From NCBI RefSeq assembly GCF_963082655.1, contig NC_081552.1:73226707-73290706 (forward strand): a stretch of DNA of 64,000 nucleotides. The letters are read 5' to 3'. The position numbers and the translations under genes are program-made. Positions 23,846 through 35,335 of this stretch are shown piece after piece; within the stretch, counting starts at the first letter, position 1, and every line of letters begins with the position of its first letter. The stretch comes from Stomoxys calcitrans. Lineage: Eukaryota > Arthropoda > Insecta > Diptera > Muscidae. The notes under the pieces are model-generated. The model searched no databases. It saw only the letters and a list, made by a program, of their open reading frames with translations, and was not told the DNA's origin.

Positions 23846-23979
23846 ATAATACCGCAAACAACCGTAGCGAAATTCCTATATTTTATTTTTCGTTATTCAA
23901 ATAACCGATAGGCTGTACTAACAAATATAAATGCTATATGATCAATTTTAACCACTATGCTTTCTTTCTGTTCATGTTG

Positions 23980-24294
23980 CAAATTGCAAATTTCGCCTTT
24001 GAACATTACACTAAGGAACAGGGGCAAACTTCTCACATATCAATGAGTGCAGTCCGATTCGAGTTTAAGCTCAATGATATGCCTCCTTTTTAAAGCCGAG
24101 TCCGATCGGCGTGCCGCAGTGCAGCACCTTTTTGGAGAGAAGTTTTACATGGCATAGTACCTCACAAATGTTGCCAGCATTAGGAGGGCAAAACCACCGC
24201 TGAAAATGTTTTTCTGATGGTCCTGCCAGGATTCGAACCCAGGCGTTCAGCGTCATAGACGGACATGCTAACCTCTGCGCTACGGTGGCCTCCG
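23980..24294 (-). mobile_element. Full-length tRNA-derived SINE
   Basis: Read in reverse from 24,294: GGCCACCGTAGCGCAGAGG (A box TAGCGCAGAGG), GGGTTCGAATCCTGG (B box), then the body ACATTTGTGAGGTACTATGC to the 3' tail. It is flanked by a ~16-bp direct repeat, CTTTCTGTTCATGTTG (23,964-23,979) and CTTTTTGTTCATGTTG (24,295-24,310), with one difference, the expected target-site duplication of LINE-driven retroposition. Confidence 0.9.
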
Positions 24295-24318
24295 CTTTTT
24301 GTTCATGTTGGCTTCTCT

Positions 24319-24389
24319 AAATTAGCGTCATCTACTGGCTGTTGGATCAACTAAATCCAATTGAAAACAGCCAGTAGATGGCGCTAATT
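24319..24389. promoter_or_regulatory. Inverted pair of CTCF-like motifs
   Basis: 24,319-24,342 and 24,366-24,389 are inverse complements with one mismatch and a 23-bp spacer. The right half contains CCAGTAGATGGCGC, which fits the insect CTCF core AGATGGCGC; the left half has GATGACGC instead (one change). It could be a bound insulator site or merely the end of a small transposon. Confidence 0.35.
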
Positions 24390-25094
24390 AAAATGTTAGT
24401 GCTACTCACTTGGCGTGGCTTAACGCCTATAAAATTGATCCTCATGAGGTAGTCGTCTATAAATGACTATATGACTACCTATTAAATAGTCATCATTTTG
24501 TCATTTTTTTTTAAATCAAATCGAATTGCCATATTAAACGATTTTCTGAGGTAAAGACTAATTTGCCAGTCTATATATGGTGCGGAGGCGATAGTCCTTA
24601 CTACTAAATCACGTAAATCTTTGGAACATCGATGAGCTAAAGATGGTTGCAATCTTAACGTTAAGATTTACAACTCCTCGTATTACGCTGAACGTCATAA
24701 TTTTTGGAGTATGGCGTCCTACATCTATTTATGTCCCAACACATTAATTGAATCATACAGTGTCCTGTTTGGTCATTATGATTGATCGACTATTTTGGAG
24801 TGAGGTGGACCGCTAGATATATGAGCAGAATAAAGATATCAGATTCGTAGTTCACAACATTATAGCCTTTATTTAACCCCATATTTTCATAATTGGTGTA
24901 TACAGCCGTTCAGGGGAGGGTGTTTTTCTGAGGGTTGCTACACTCCATCTGCCACTTGATTAGATATTTGAATGACGAACTCTACTCATCTATCTATCAT
25001 TGTTTTTAATGGGTCAAATAAACTATTGGAGGTGATTTTAAGAGGAAAAGCACCACCTAGATTCTAGGACACAAAATTGTAATTTATTTGTTAT
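24390..25094. other. Unassigned spacer
   Basis: Mostly unique-looking. 24,446-24,492 has short repeats of ATGACTA/AGTCAT (TAGTCGTCTATAAATGACTA, ACTACCTATTAAATAGTCAT). No gene supported. Confidence 0.4.
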
Positions 25095-25247
25095 CAAAAA
25101 ATTATTAACCCTATACGTCCTTCTTGACAATATTCGTAATCTACTCCCGAATACCTTTCATTCGATCCCCATATTGCCATTATCGTCCAAAACACCGATT
25201 TTAGGGTGTTTGGGGTTGGGGCGGCCCCTCCAGTTACTTGGACCCAT
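25095..25247 (+). repeat. Family D fragment
   Basis: One unit: ATCTACTCCCGAATACCTTTC, TCCCCATATTGCCATTATCG, GGGTGTTTGGGG. It runs directly into the 5' end of a C element. Confidence 0.6.
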
Positions 25248-25250
25248 TTT

Positions 25251-25591
25251 TATACCCACCACCATATACTAATCTAGTCATTCCGTTTGTAACACCTCGA
25301 AATATTGATTTCGGATCGGATCGGATTCTGGATCGTCTCGACATTCGACACGCCCTATCGGTTCAGATTTAGATATAGCTCCCATATAAACCGATCTCCC
25401 GAATTGACTTCTTGAGCCCCTGAGAGCCGCAATTGCAATGTTGCATAGTGTGTTCTGTTATGACTCTCAACAACTGTGCCAAGTTCGGTCCAAATCTGTC
25501 TGTATCCAGATATAACTCCCATATTTTAGCAGAATCCATGGTCGTGGGCTCTCAAGATTCGGCCCTGCCGAACTTAGCATGCTTTTACTTG
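25251..25591 (+). mobile_element. Short family C element with both ends
   Basis: TATACCCACCACCATATAC at the 5' end, barely two units, no microsatellite, then AGATTCGGCCCTGCCGAACTTAGC and GCATGCTTTTACTTG. At 341 bp it is the smallest two-ended copy in the window. Confidence 0.8.
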
Positions 25592-25639
25592 TTATTGCTT
25601 AAATCCTACGATTAAAGAAAAATCTTAAATTGTGGGTCA

Positions 25640-26110
25640 ACTTTTTTGCAGTGTATCAATCGGTATGTTGATACTGGCGTCGCGAATATTGTTCTTGAGA
25701 ATTTACATCACATCAATAACGGATGTTGTTCTCTTTAACGTAGCCGGAAATGTGAAAGTGAGCTTCGTCATTGGAAAAAAAACTACCGCGGCAACAAAAT
25801 CAGTCTTTCGATATTTTTTGGGGTTTTGATGGTTCGTTGAAGTCCATTTATGGATTTAGTGACACTTCCACACTCCCGAAATGAGTTAACCACGGCAGAA
25901 TCGAATTACGGCCAGGAACGAGTCTGCGAGGAGGAATTTTACGTTGTGCAGCAACAAGTGAGCGACCATCAGGAAAGAAGCCCTCGTCGGCGAAGATCCG
26001 CTGATCCTTAAACCCGAGCAGAGTGGCAATTAACTGAAGAGAGAAACGCCCAATACACCACTCGATATTTGTTTTTCAAACTAGTAAGTTTCTTTGGCGC
26101 ACCCTGTATT
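25640..26110 (-). pseudogene. Tc1/mariner-like transposase fragment
   Basis: Minus-strand frames give, from 26,100 downward, ADEGFFPDGRSLVAAQ, RKIPPRRLVPGRNSILPW, and after frameshifts SNDEAHFHISGYVKENNI (about 25,770-25,720), the DDE core around DEAHF. The 5' end on that strand, CAGGGTGCGCCAAAGAAAC near 26,110, looks like a terminal repeat. Much of the catalytic domain is deleted. A different family from the copies at 3560 and 19,955. Confidence 0.6.
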
Positions 26111-27944
26111 TTCTTTTGTTCAAAAATTTTAATTATGAATAGTTATTTTTAGGATATACCAAAGTTTGCTCTAGTTTTGTGGAACTGAAATTATTTTCTC
26201 TAAATCTGTACCTCTTTTCCCCACAAAAACATAATGACTTTCTTTGTGATTCGCCTGTATTCACCTAAATCACTTTTCTAAAAATGTCACCTAACTTTCC
26301 CTTTTCTCAAAGGAATCTCTTTTTTTATATTCTGATCATTATGAGAATTTTTTCCATAAACTTACTGTACTATTCAGTGTCATTATCTCTATTAAAGTTG
26401 CAAAGCTTTGAAAAGAAACCTGTCACTTTGGCACATCTAAGTGGCAAACTTGGGTGACAACTTGTAGACACCAATGTTAAACTTAAGGAAGGGTGTTGGT
26501 GTCCGTACAAGTGTAAAATAACACTTTTGCTTCCAACACCTCGCCAAAACAGATGACTAAAGAAGATTACCAAGTGGGGGGAGGTGGTGTAGGTGGGAGG
26601 CGACGCCATCTCTACAATTCCCCACTGTTTAGTATACGGCAACTTTGTGAGAGCCAATTCCAACAGCTAAGAGCACAAAATCAAAAGCCAGTTATAATGA
26701 TGAAAAAGTCGTCGCGAAAGAGGGACGCAGAGTGGGGTTGTTGATGGCCATGATGTGGAAGTTGATGGTGTTGATGCTATTGATGACATTGATAATGCCC
26801 ATGATGGTGATTATGATGATGACGGCAATGTTAATCATTGCCTTCCATTGGCGACATCATTATCTGCTTCATTCCAATGTCTGGTGTTGAGCACTCTGTC
26901 ACTCTACCACAGACAAACCAAATCATTAATGTCAAATTCAATTACACGAATGACATTTAAAAGTGCTCCTAACAAAAATTGACAGTTATTTACTTACTAA
27001 GAAGCGCACATTCCATGTCAATGGGAAGCAGAATAAATGGCCAAGAAAAAAAAAAAAAAAAAAAAAAACAACGACAAATAAACGTGTGTTTCATAGGGGG
27101 AGGAAAGTGCGATTTTCCTTCTTTCCTTTTAAAGTGTTGGCCATTTCAAAGTTCACTTGAAAGTTTTTCTTCCTCTTTTTTATAGTCGTTATACTAGCAA
27201 ATCCATGTAATCGCTTTTGGGAGGGTTGGTAAACAACCATGAATAGGGATTTTAATGCTCTATGCTGTAATTTTTATAGCTTGAGTCTTGTTTGGGGAAA
27301 ACAAAATAGAAGGAGAGTGAGAGAGCGACTCCTTTGCTTTTCATTGGTTATTGCCTAGTTTTTGAATTATTGACTGCAATAAAAGTGAACAGTGTGATGT
27401 CGTCTTTATTTCATGTTGACAATCAATTTTTATAGCCGGAAGTTTTACAAACACTCTACGGGAAGGCTTACCTAACAAATATCATCTCAATGAGACAGAG
27501 AGAAAATATGGTTATAGCCAATGGCCTTTGACCCAAGAGTGGAATTGAATTGCGGTCTTAGTCCAACTTCATTAACTATGGCTTGTATGAAGCTTGTCGG
27601 CATTCTGTGGGAGATTTATTGTTAACTTGGCCTAAGGCTTGGTTCATATTGGGCAACTATTAAATAGATAGCTATTAAAAAGTTTTTTTTTTGTTGTGAG
27701 AAATCGTTTAAGTATTTTTATTGAAAAGCCTTCAAATTGACGATAATTGCAAACCAAAGAAATGTCGACAATTTCACCTGGGATGAAAATGTAAAATTTC
27801 TTTGTGGCAAATGATTGGAAATGTGTTCAAAGATCAGTTGATGTTAATTCACCTTTTTGTAAACGAAGTGCCAACGAAATCACCTATTAAGCTGACTTTA
27901 AGATGAATGCTGAGCTAGGGTTGAAGTAATCAAATATTAAATTT
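26111..27944. other. Longest apparently unique stretch
   Basis: No A-H family text. It holds GATGATG-type trinucleotide-rich sequence (26,745-26,830), an A-run of about 28 (27,041-27,068) and GAGAGTGAGAGAGCGA (27,314-27,329). The frame 26,370-26,663 (minus, 97 codons) is Ser/His/Leu-rich without motifs or splice signals. I cannot support a gene, but this is where intronic or intergenic host sequence is least disturbed. Confidence 0.45.
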
Positions 27945-28010
27945 TCCCACGAACATCTCACTAAGGAGCAGTGGGAAAGCCTCTGCCAAATCAATGAGTA
28001 ATGTTCCATT
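27945..28010 (-). mobile_element. SINE 3' tail fragment
   Basis: CGAACATCTCACTAAGGAGC and CAAATCAATGAGTAATG match the reversed 3' tail of the SINE with several changes. Confidence 0.5.
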
Positions 28011-28013
28011 CTA

Positions 28014-28830
28014 TTTTTATACCCACCACCATAGGATTGGGGTAAACTAATCTAGTCATTTCATTTGTAACACCTCGAAATATTCGTCCAAGACCCCATA
28101 AAGTATATGATTCTTGATCTAGCCATGCCCGTCCGTCCGTCTGTCGAAATCACGATAGCGGTCGAATGCGTAAAGCTAGCCGCTTGAAATCTTGCACAGA
28201 TACTTAATATTTATTTAGGTCGATGGGAATTGCAATTGGGCCATATCGGTTCAGATTTAGATATAGCTCCCATATAAACCGATCTCACGATTTTACGTCT
28301 TGAACCCCTGGAAGCCGCAATTTTTATCCGATATGGCTGAAATTTTGCACGTGGTGTTCCGTTGTTATTTCCAACAAATCGGTTCATAACCTGATATAGT
28401 TCCCATATAAACCGATCTCTCGATTTGACTTCTTGCGCCCTTACAAGTCGCAATTTTTGTCCGATTTGGCTGAAATTGTGCATGTAGTGTTCTGTTATGA
28501 CTTCCAACTACTCTGCCTAGTACGGTCCAAATTGGTCTATAACCTGTTATAGCTGTGATATAAACCGATCTCCCGGTTTGACTTCTTGAGGGCTTATAAG
28601 CCGCAATTTTAGTCCGATTTGGCTGAAATTTTGCATGCGATGTTCTGTTACGACTTCCAATAACTGTGCCAAATACGGTCCAAATCAGTCTATAACCTGA
28701 TATTGCTCCCATGTAAAGCTGTCTCTCGATCATCCTTGTTCGGTTTCAGAAGCTTAAATTTTTGCTGGTTTGGCAGAAGTTTGGTATGTAGAATAATATT
28801 ATGTCCTTCAACTAAATTTAATTTGTTCTA
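28014..28830 (+). mobile_element. Family C element, 3' end lost
   Basis: Starts TTTTTATACCCACCACCATAGG, GTCCGTCCGTCTGTCG at 28,130, about four units (ATTTTGCATGTAGTGTTCTGTTATG). Decays by 28,830 just before a family D start. No palindrome. Confidence 0.75.
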
Positions 28831-28835
28831 ACTGA

Positions 28836-29876
28836 CCCGGGCCCGCTCCGCAGCGCATTCTTTTATTTTATATGGAGCAAAATTTTCCTTGGAATATTTA
28901 TTTACGACAATTAAAGAGCTTTTAGTAACTGTTTAACAATATAAGTGCCTTTATCTGAATCTCATGTGGTCTTTATTGGTCTACGAATTAAAGTTTGGAT
29001 GTAAGGTGTACTCCATTCTTAAAATACTTTATTCCAGCCCGATATTCTCATGATATCTGATTTAGGGATGGCTCGGGTTTAGGAGAGTTTACACGATGAG
29101 GCGTCCCCAAGCACATGACCCCAAAATAGGTTACCAAATTCGTTTTCTAATCTCAAATACATTTTATTTGAGCCACATATTGGCATGGCCGAAAAATGTT
29201 TACACTTTGGGGGGTGTTTTGGGGAAGGGGTGATGCCCTAAAAACATGGTCCTACATTTGGATATCAAATTCGTATTATACTCCCAAATCCTTTTTTTTA
29301 AGTCCCATATTGCGATGGTCACTAAAAAATTGCTGTTTGTGGGGTATTTTTTGAAAGGGGTAGACCACCAGAAAATTGGTACCGAATATGGGTATCAATT
29401 CTTGCTCTGCCCCCCAATACATTTCATTTAAGCTCCACATATATCTAAATCTCTCTCCCCTAGACAGTTGGTCCCTAATGTTGATATAAGATACGTGGTC
29501 TACTTCCACATACCGTTAATTTGAGCTTCATATTTCCATAGTCGGCAAACATGACCGGTTTGGGGGGTGTTTTGGGGGATGGGTGGCCACTCAGTGAGTT
29601 GGCCTTAAAAATATATATCGGATTCGTGTTCCACTTTAAAAACACTCTTATTTAAGCCTCTTATTGCAATAGTCAGAAAATACTTACTATTTGGGTGGTG
29701 TTGTGGATTTGGATACCAAATTTTTATTTTTAAGGTACCATATGAGAGCACACAAAATTTCGCTTAAATCGCACCACCCGTCTCTGAGATCTGGCGTTTC
29801 TGAAAACAACGGTTACCGGTTGAACCGTTTCTGATCCTATAAGGAACACACAAACATACAAACAAACACAAATTGA
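28836..29876 (+). repeat. Family D element
   Basis: Start GACCCGGGCCCGCTCCGC (28,838 on), then six to seven ~130-bp units with CATATTGCNATGGTC and GGGGGTGTTTTGGGG. The 3' section (ATCGCACCACCCGTCTCTG, TGAACCGTTTCTGATCC) ends in CAAACACAAATTGA before a family A 5' end. Non-coding. Confidence 0.7.
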
Positions 29877-30944
29877 TTTTTATACCCTCCACCATAGGAT
29901 GGGGGGTATACTAATTTCGTCATTCTGTTTGTAACTACTCGAAATGTTCGTCTGAGACCCCATAAAATGTATATATACTTAAGCGACACGACATTTTATG
30001 TCGATCTAGCCATGTCCGTCCGTCTGTCATTTTGTCCGTCTGTCCGTTTGTCCATCTGTCCGTCCGTCCGTCTGTCTGTCTGTCTGTCGAAAGCATGCTA
30101 ACTTTCGAAGGAGTAAAGCTAGCCGCTTGAAATTTTGCACAAATACTTCTTATTAGTGTAGGTCGGTTGGTATTGTAAATGGGCCATATCGGTCCATGTT
30201 TTAATATAGCTGCCATATAAACCGATCTTGAGTCTTGACTTCTTGAGCCTCTAGAGTGCGCAATTCTTATCCGATTGGAATGAAATTTTGCACGACGTGT
30301 TTTGTTATGATATCCAACAACTGTGCCAAGTAGTGTTCAAATTAGTTAATAGCCTGATATAGCTGTCATATAAACAGATCTGGGGACTTGACTTCTTGAG
30401 CTTCTAGAGGGCGCAATTCCTATCCGATTTGGCTGAAATTTTGCACGACGTATTTTATTCTTACTTTCAACAACTGTGTCAAATAATCTTCAAATCGGTT
30501 CATAACCTGATGTAGCTGCCATATAAACCGATCTGGGATCTTGACTTCTTGAGCCTCTAGAGGTAGCAATTATTATCCGATTTGCCTGAAATTTTGTACG
30601 ACGGATTCTCTCATGACCATCAACATACGTGTTTATTATGGTCTGAATCGGTCTATAGCCCGATACAGCTCCCATATAAATCGATCTCTCTATTTTACTT
30701 CTTGAGCCCTCAAAGGACTCAATTCTTATTCGAATTGGCTGACATTTTACACAGGTCTCCAACATATAATTTAATTGTGGTCCAAACCGGACCATATCTT
30801 GATATCGCTCTAATAGCGGATCAAATATTTTCTTATATCCTTTTTTGCCTAAGAAGAGATGCCGGGAAAAGAACTCGACAAATGCGATCCATGGTGGAGG
30901 GTATATAAGATTCGGCCCGGCCGAACTTAGCACGCTTTTACTTG
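29877..30944 (+). mobile_element. Family A element, complete (type copy)
   Basis: 5' terminus TATACCCTCCACCAT (29,881-29,895); microsatellite of GTCCGTCT type (about 30,014-30,088); five to six ~150-bp units; inverted start copy ATGGTGGAGGGTATA (30,891-30,905), a perfect 15-bp complement of the start; palindrome TTCGGCCCGGCCGAA (30,911-30,925); end GCACGCTTTTACTTG (30,944). Subterminal inverted repeats, an internal microsatellite and a 3' hairpin match the HINE/DINE-1 plan. Confidence 0.85.
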
Positions 30945-31145
30945 CATAAAATAATTTTTTTCTACAGATAAAATTTCAATTAAAATATTAAAATGAGAAT
31001 TAAGACAAAATTCATATGGAATTATGCCTTAGAAAATTGTTTGTTAAACGTTTATCTTTCGGAACAATTTTTATAAAAAATATTTTTGGCAACAAAATTC
31101 TATGAAAATTTTTGCTTTAAGAACCCAAATAACTTTTCGTTTTAA

Positions 31146-31740
31146 ACAATCAGTCGGTGCCGACTGTATAGTATCCTACACCTACCCTGTAAGTACAATG
31201 TGGGAGCTATCCAATGCTGAACCAATTTTGATGGACCTCGGCGAGCCAATATGTTCAAACTGTAATAACTACGGTTGACAAATGACAACATTATTGCAAA
31301 TTACCCAAAAACTGACGATCATATATATGGAAGCAATATCTAATTTTATGCCGATTTCAAGCAAACTTCTCAGATAATGTGGTAGTTGTCAAGGAAAGCG
31401 TTGTGGAAAATTTTGGTAAGATTGGTCAATCAATGCGCTTGCATTGGCTCTTGGGGAGAAAATCTGGCGATATACATATATGACCGCTATATCTAAATCT
31501 GGGCCGATTTCTATGAAATTCGCCAGTAATATCGAGAGTCATTAGAAAATCCTTCCTGCCAAATTTCGAGAAAATCGGTTAACAAAAGACCATTCCATTG
31601 CAATATTACTGCAGATCGGACGAACATATATATGGGAGCTATATCTGAATCTGAACCGATTTCGAGCATACTTTATAGACGTTGTTGAAGTTGTCGAAGA
31701 AATACAACGAATACATACCCTGCTCAACGAAAAACGCAAA
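31146..31740 (-). mobile_element. Family F element, 5' part missing
   Basis: Begins with a different hairpin, AGTCGGTGCCGACT (31,151-31,164), then GTATAGTATCCTACACC and about three ~150-bp units (TATGGGAGCTATATCTGAATC, CAAATTTCGAGAAAATCGG). The plan matches families A-C but with its own hairpin. The microsatellite end is absent. Confidence 0.55.
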
Positions 31741-31786
31741 TTTTTTTTTAATTAGCTGACACAAATACAAATTTATAACCTGTTAT

Positions 31787-32340
31787 AAGTTCGGTCGTGC
31801 CTGAACTTTTGATACAATGGATATATTTATTATCAAAATCTATTTTAAGATTACTATGTCCATATAGACCGTTCCTAATCATATTTGGTTCAGGTGCCGA
31901 GAAGCTCTATACAAGTAACAATTCAAAATTTCAGCGAAATCGGGTAATAAGTGCGCTGCCGGTCAAATTTGGACCATATTTGGGTTGGATATCGTAAGTC
32001 TAATACAACTCATTGTTCCAAATGTCAGCAAAATCGAAGAATAAATGTGCCTTTTATGGTGTTTAGGCCCTAAAGAAGAAGACTGGTCTCTACGGCAGCT
32101 ATATCTAAATATAGCCCGGTCTGGAACATTTTCGAGGCAGATGTTGGGAGTCTTAATACAACTCACTGTTTCAAATTTCAACGAAGTCGGTATTAAATGA
32201 GCCTGTTATAAGCCTAAGACTCAAAATCGGCAGATCGGTCTATAGCCGGGCCAAATAAAATGTTTTGAATTTCAGCGAAATCCGTAAATAAATGCGACTG
32301 TTATAGGCCTATATGGAAACTGTATCCAAATACTACGTGC
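31787..32340 (-). mobile_element. Family B-like element, 3' part, degraded
   Basis: AAGTTCGGTCGTGCCTGAACTT (decayed palindrome) then three to four units (CAGCGAAATCGGGTAATAAG, AATACAACTCATTGTTCC). It passes into family A units at about 32,340. Confidence 0.6.
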
Positions 32341-32677
32341 ATTCAGTCAATTTCAGTCAAGAATTGCGTCCTTTAGAGGCTTAAGAAGTCACAACCCAAG
32401 ATCGGTTTATATGGCAGCTATATCAAAACATGGACTGATTTGGTCCATTTACAATTCCAATCGACCTACACTAAATAGCTAGCTTTACTCCTTCAAATAA
32501 TAGCGTGCTTTTGACAGACAGACGGACGGACGGACAGACATCTAGCTAGCCATGTCCATCGGCTAGTTCGACTTAAAATGTCACGACTATCAAGAATATA
32601 TATACATTATAGGGTCTTAGACGCATATTTCGAGGTGACTAGATTAGTATATCCCCATCCTATGGTGGTGGGTATAA
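32341..32677 (-). mobile_element. Family A 5' end fragment
   Basis: AAGAATTGCGTCCTTTAGAGGC, a unit, GACGGACGGACGGACAG (32,520 on), AAGAATATATATAC, and terminus CCTATGGTGGTGGGTATAAC. Confidence 0.7.
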
Positions 32678-32754
32678 CAAATTGTAAGATTCTTCCGCAC
32701 AGACCGTCATATATCCACCGTAGAAGGTTTGCATAAGTTCAGTATTATTGGTAA

Positions 32755-33425
32755 CTTGCTGACCCGGGCCCGCTCCACTGCGCCTTCACGTTCTCTATGT
32801 GGAAGAAAATTATCCCTTGAATATTTAATTTCTACAATTAAGGAGCTTTTAATGAAATACCACGCTACGAAAATGGTATATGTATGTCGCTTGACTAACA
32901 GTGTAATAATAGACTTAAATGATTTTTTTTAATCCCATATAATCTTTATTTGTCTTCGAGTTTGGTTGGTTTAGGGTCATTTAAGTTAGGATGATAGGTG
33001 TACTCCATTCTTAAAACACTTTATTTGAGCACCATATTATCATGGGGATTTCAGAAGTGGAAGGCTCCTAGAATGTTGGTTGGTGGGTTTAGAGGGTGGT
33101 ATGCACCACCAGAAATGTGGTACCAAATATCTTTTATTTAAGCCCAATATTTCCATGGTTGGTAAATAAATTCATATCCGATTTAGGGGTGTTTTTTGGT
33201 GAGGTGGGGTGGTCCTCCAGACATTTCTCCATGAAAAAAAAAATATCAGCATCGTGCTCTACTCTCAAATACTATTTATTTAAACCACATATTGCCATTG
33301 GTTTGTGGAGCATTATTGGGATGGGACGTCCTCCAAATATTTGGCCCCGAAATTGGATATCAAATTCTTTTTCTTATCACAAATACCTTTCATTCAGGGA
33401 CGAATGATTTTGTCTATGGAAAAAA
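32755..33425 (+). repeat. Family D element, 5' part
   Basis: Same start as the 28,838 copy (TGACCCGGGCCCGCTCC, 32,759 on), AATTAAGGAGCTTTTAATG, then about four units with ATATTGCCATTGGTTTG and GGTGTTTTTTGGTGAGGTGG. The 3' section is missing. Confidence 0.65.
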
Positions 33426-33956
33426 AATATATTAATTCTAAACACAAAATTTTAACAAAATTTTTAAATAGGCAAATTTTCATATTTATAATTTTCTACA
33501 GAGTCAAAAATTTAATGAGACCTGGACCAGCATAAAATTATTTTTCTTAACTAAAATTTTTTTTTTTTACAAATTTGAATGAAACGTTTTCAAAAGACAA
33601 ATTTTCAGTGTAATATTTTTGAATACAATATCTTATCACAACTTTTCCTAAAGACCAAAATTGAATAATTCAGCTTAACATTCTCTTCACTCTTGAGCCG
33701 GACCCCCTCGAATTTATTTCTTCGAAACAAAATTTCATTACAATTTTTCCCAAACACAAAATTTCAATACAAATTTTTCTAAAGGCTACAGTTTAGTGTT
33801 TTTTGTTTCTAAAAGCTATATTCCTCGAAATTATTTATTAAAGCCAAAAATTCAATAACATTTTTTTGTGGCAGCTCAATGCACTTTGCGACACTACATT
33901 TTGTTTAAAAAGTTTCAAAGTTATTTTATTATTCTTTTATGTTCCAAATAGAAAGA
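33426..33956. repeat. AT-rich degenerate tandem sequence
   Basis: Recurring AAAATTTCAATACAAATTTTT / TCTAAAGGCTAC phrases every ~40-50 bp. 30,950-31,140 has similar text (AAATTTCAATTAAAATATT, GGCAACAAAATTCTATG). No coding signal. Confidence 0.45.
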
Positions 33957-33958
33957 AA

Positions 33959-34330
33959 AACAAGTAAAAGCGTGCTAAGTTCGGCCGGGCCGAATCTTAT
34001 ATACCCTCCACCATGGATCGCATTTATAGAGTTCTTTTCCCGGCATCTCTTCTTAGGCCCAAGATCGGTTTATATGGCAGATATATCAGCTTATAGACCG
34101 ATTTGAACCATACTTGGCACAGTTGTTGGATATCATAACAAAACACGTCGTGCAAAATTTCATTCCAATCGGATAAGAATGGCGCACTCTAGAGGCTCAA
34201 GATGTCAAGACACAAGATCGGTTTATATGGCAGCTATATCAGGTTATAGACCGATTTGAACCATACTTGGCACAGTTGTTGGATATCATAACAAAATACG
34301 TCGTGCAAAATTTCATTCCAATCGGATAAT
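33959..34330 (-). mobile_element. Family A 3' half
   Basis: ACAAGTAAAAGCGTGCTAAG, palindrome TTCGGCCGGGCCGAA (33,980-33,994), TATACCCTCCACCATGG, then two units, cut at 34,330. The following 34,331-34,497 is A/T-only-like filler. Confidence 0.8.
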
Positions 34331-34497
34331 TTGGATGATATATTATATATTCATATTGTAGTTTATTACACTTATATTAACGTAGTAATTTTTAATAGTT
34401 TTATAACAACAATTTAAAAATACGTTTAAAAATTGTTAAAAAAATTTATAAAAATTATAAAAAAATTCTAAAAAAAAATTATAAATTATATAAAATT

Positions 34498-35316
34498 CTA
34501 AAAATCTAAGACGATCTAGACATGTCCGTCCGTCTGTCTGTTGAAATCACGCTACAGTCTTTAAAAATAGAGATATTAAGCTGAAACTTTGCTCAGATTC
34601 TTTTTTGGCCCATAAGCAGGATAAGTTCGAAGATGGGCTACATCGGACTATATCTTGATATAGCCCCCATATAGACCGATCGGCCGATTTAGTGTCTTAG
34701 GCCCATAAAAGCCACATTTATTATCCGATTTTGCTGAAAATTGGGACAGTTAGTTGTGTTAGGCCCTTCGACATCCTTCGTCAATTTGGCTCAGATCGAT
34801 CCAGATTTGGATATAGCTGCCATGTAGACCGATCCTCCTATTAGGGGTCTTAGGCCCATAAAAGCCACATTTAGTATCCGATTTCGCAGAAATTTGGGAC
34901 AGTGAATTGTGTTAGGCCCTTCGACATTTTTCTGAAAATTGGCCCAAATCAGTCCAGGTTTGAATATAGCTGCCATATAGACCGATATCTCGATTTAAAG
35001 TCTTGGCCCCATAAAAGGCCCATTTATAATCCGATTTCACTGAAATTTGGCACAGTGGCTTATGTTGGATATTTTGACATCCGTGTCGAATATGGTTAAG
35101 GTCGGTCTATTTTTAGATATAGCTACTAAAAAGACCAATATTTTGTTATACACAATTGAACAATGAAGTACTTGGTTCAAATCGGAACATATTTCGATAT
35201 AGCTTCTGGCATAAGGTATGCATTTTTCACCGGATTTTGACGAAAGGTGGTTTACATATATATCCGAGTTGGTGGGTATCCAAAGTTCAGCCCGGCCGAA
35301 CTTAACGCCTTTTTAA
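34498..35316 (+). mobile_element. Family B element, 5' terminus missing
   Basis: Starts at ATCTAAGACGATCTAGACATG, GTCCGTCCGTCTGTCTG, about four units, GGTGGTTTACATATATATCCGAG, palindrome with one change (TTCAGCCCGGCCGAA, 35,285-35,299) and ...CGCCTTTTTAATTTTT instead of ACTTG. Confidence 0.8.
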
Positions 35317-35335
35317 TTTTTACAACAACAAAATG

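Noticed and set aside
24234..24294. tRNA-like sequence as a tRNA gene
   Set aside because: It has A and B boxes but no complete cloverleaf and is followed by the SINE body with target duplications.
26370..26663. 97-codon minus frame
   Set aside because: Low-complexity Ser/His/Pro content, overlapping frames on the other strand, no splice or start support.
27036..27070. Poly-A run as a processed pseudogene tail
   Set aside because: No gene-like sequence precedes it and no flanking duplication was found.
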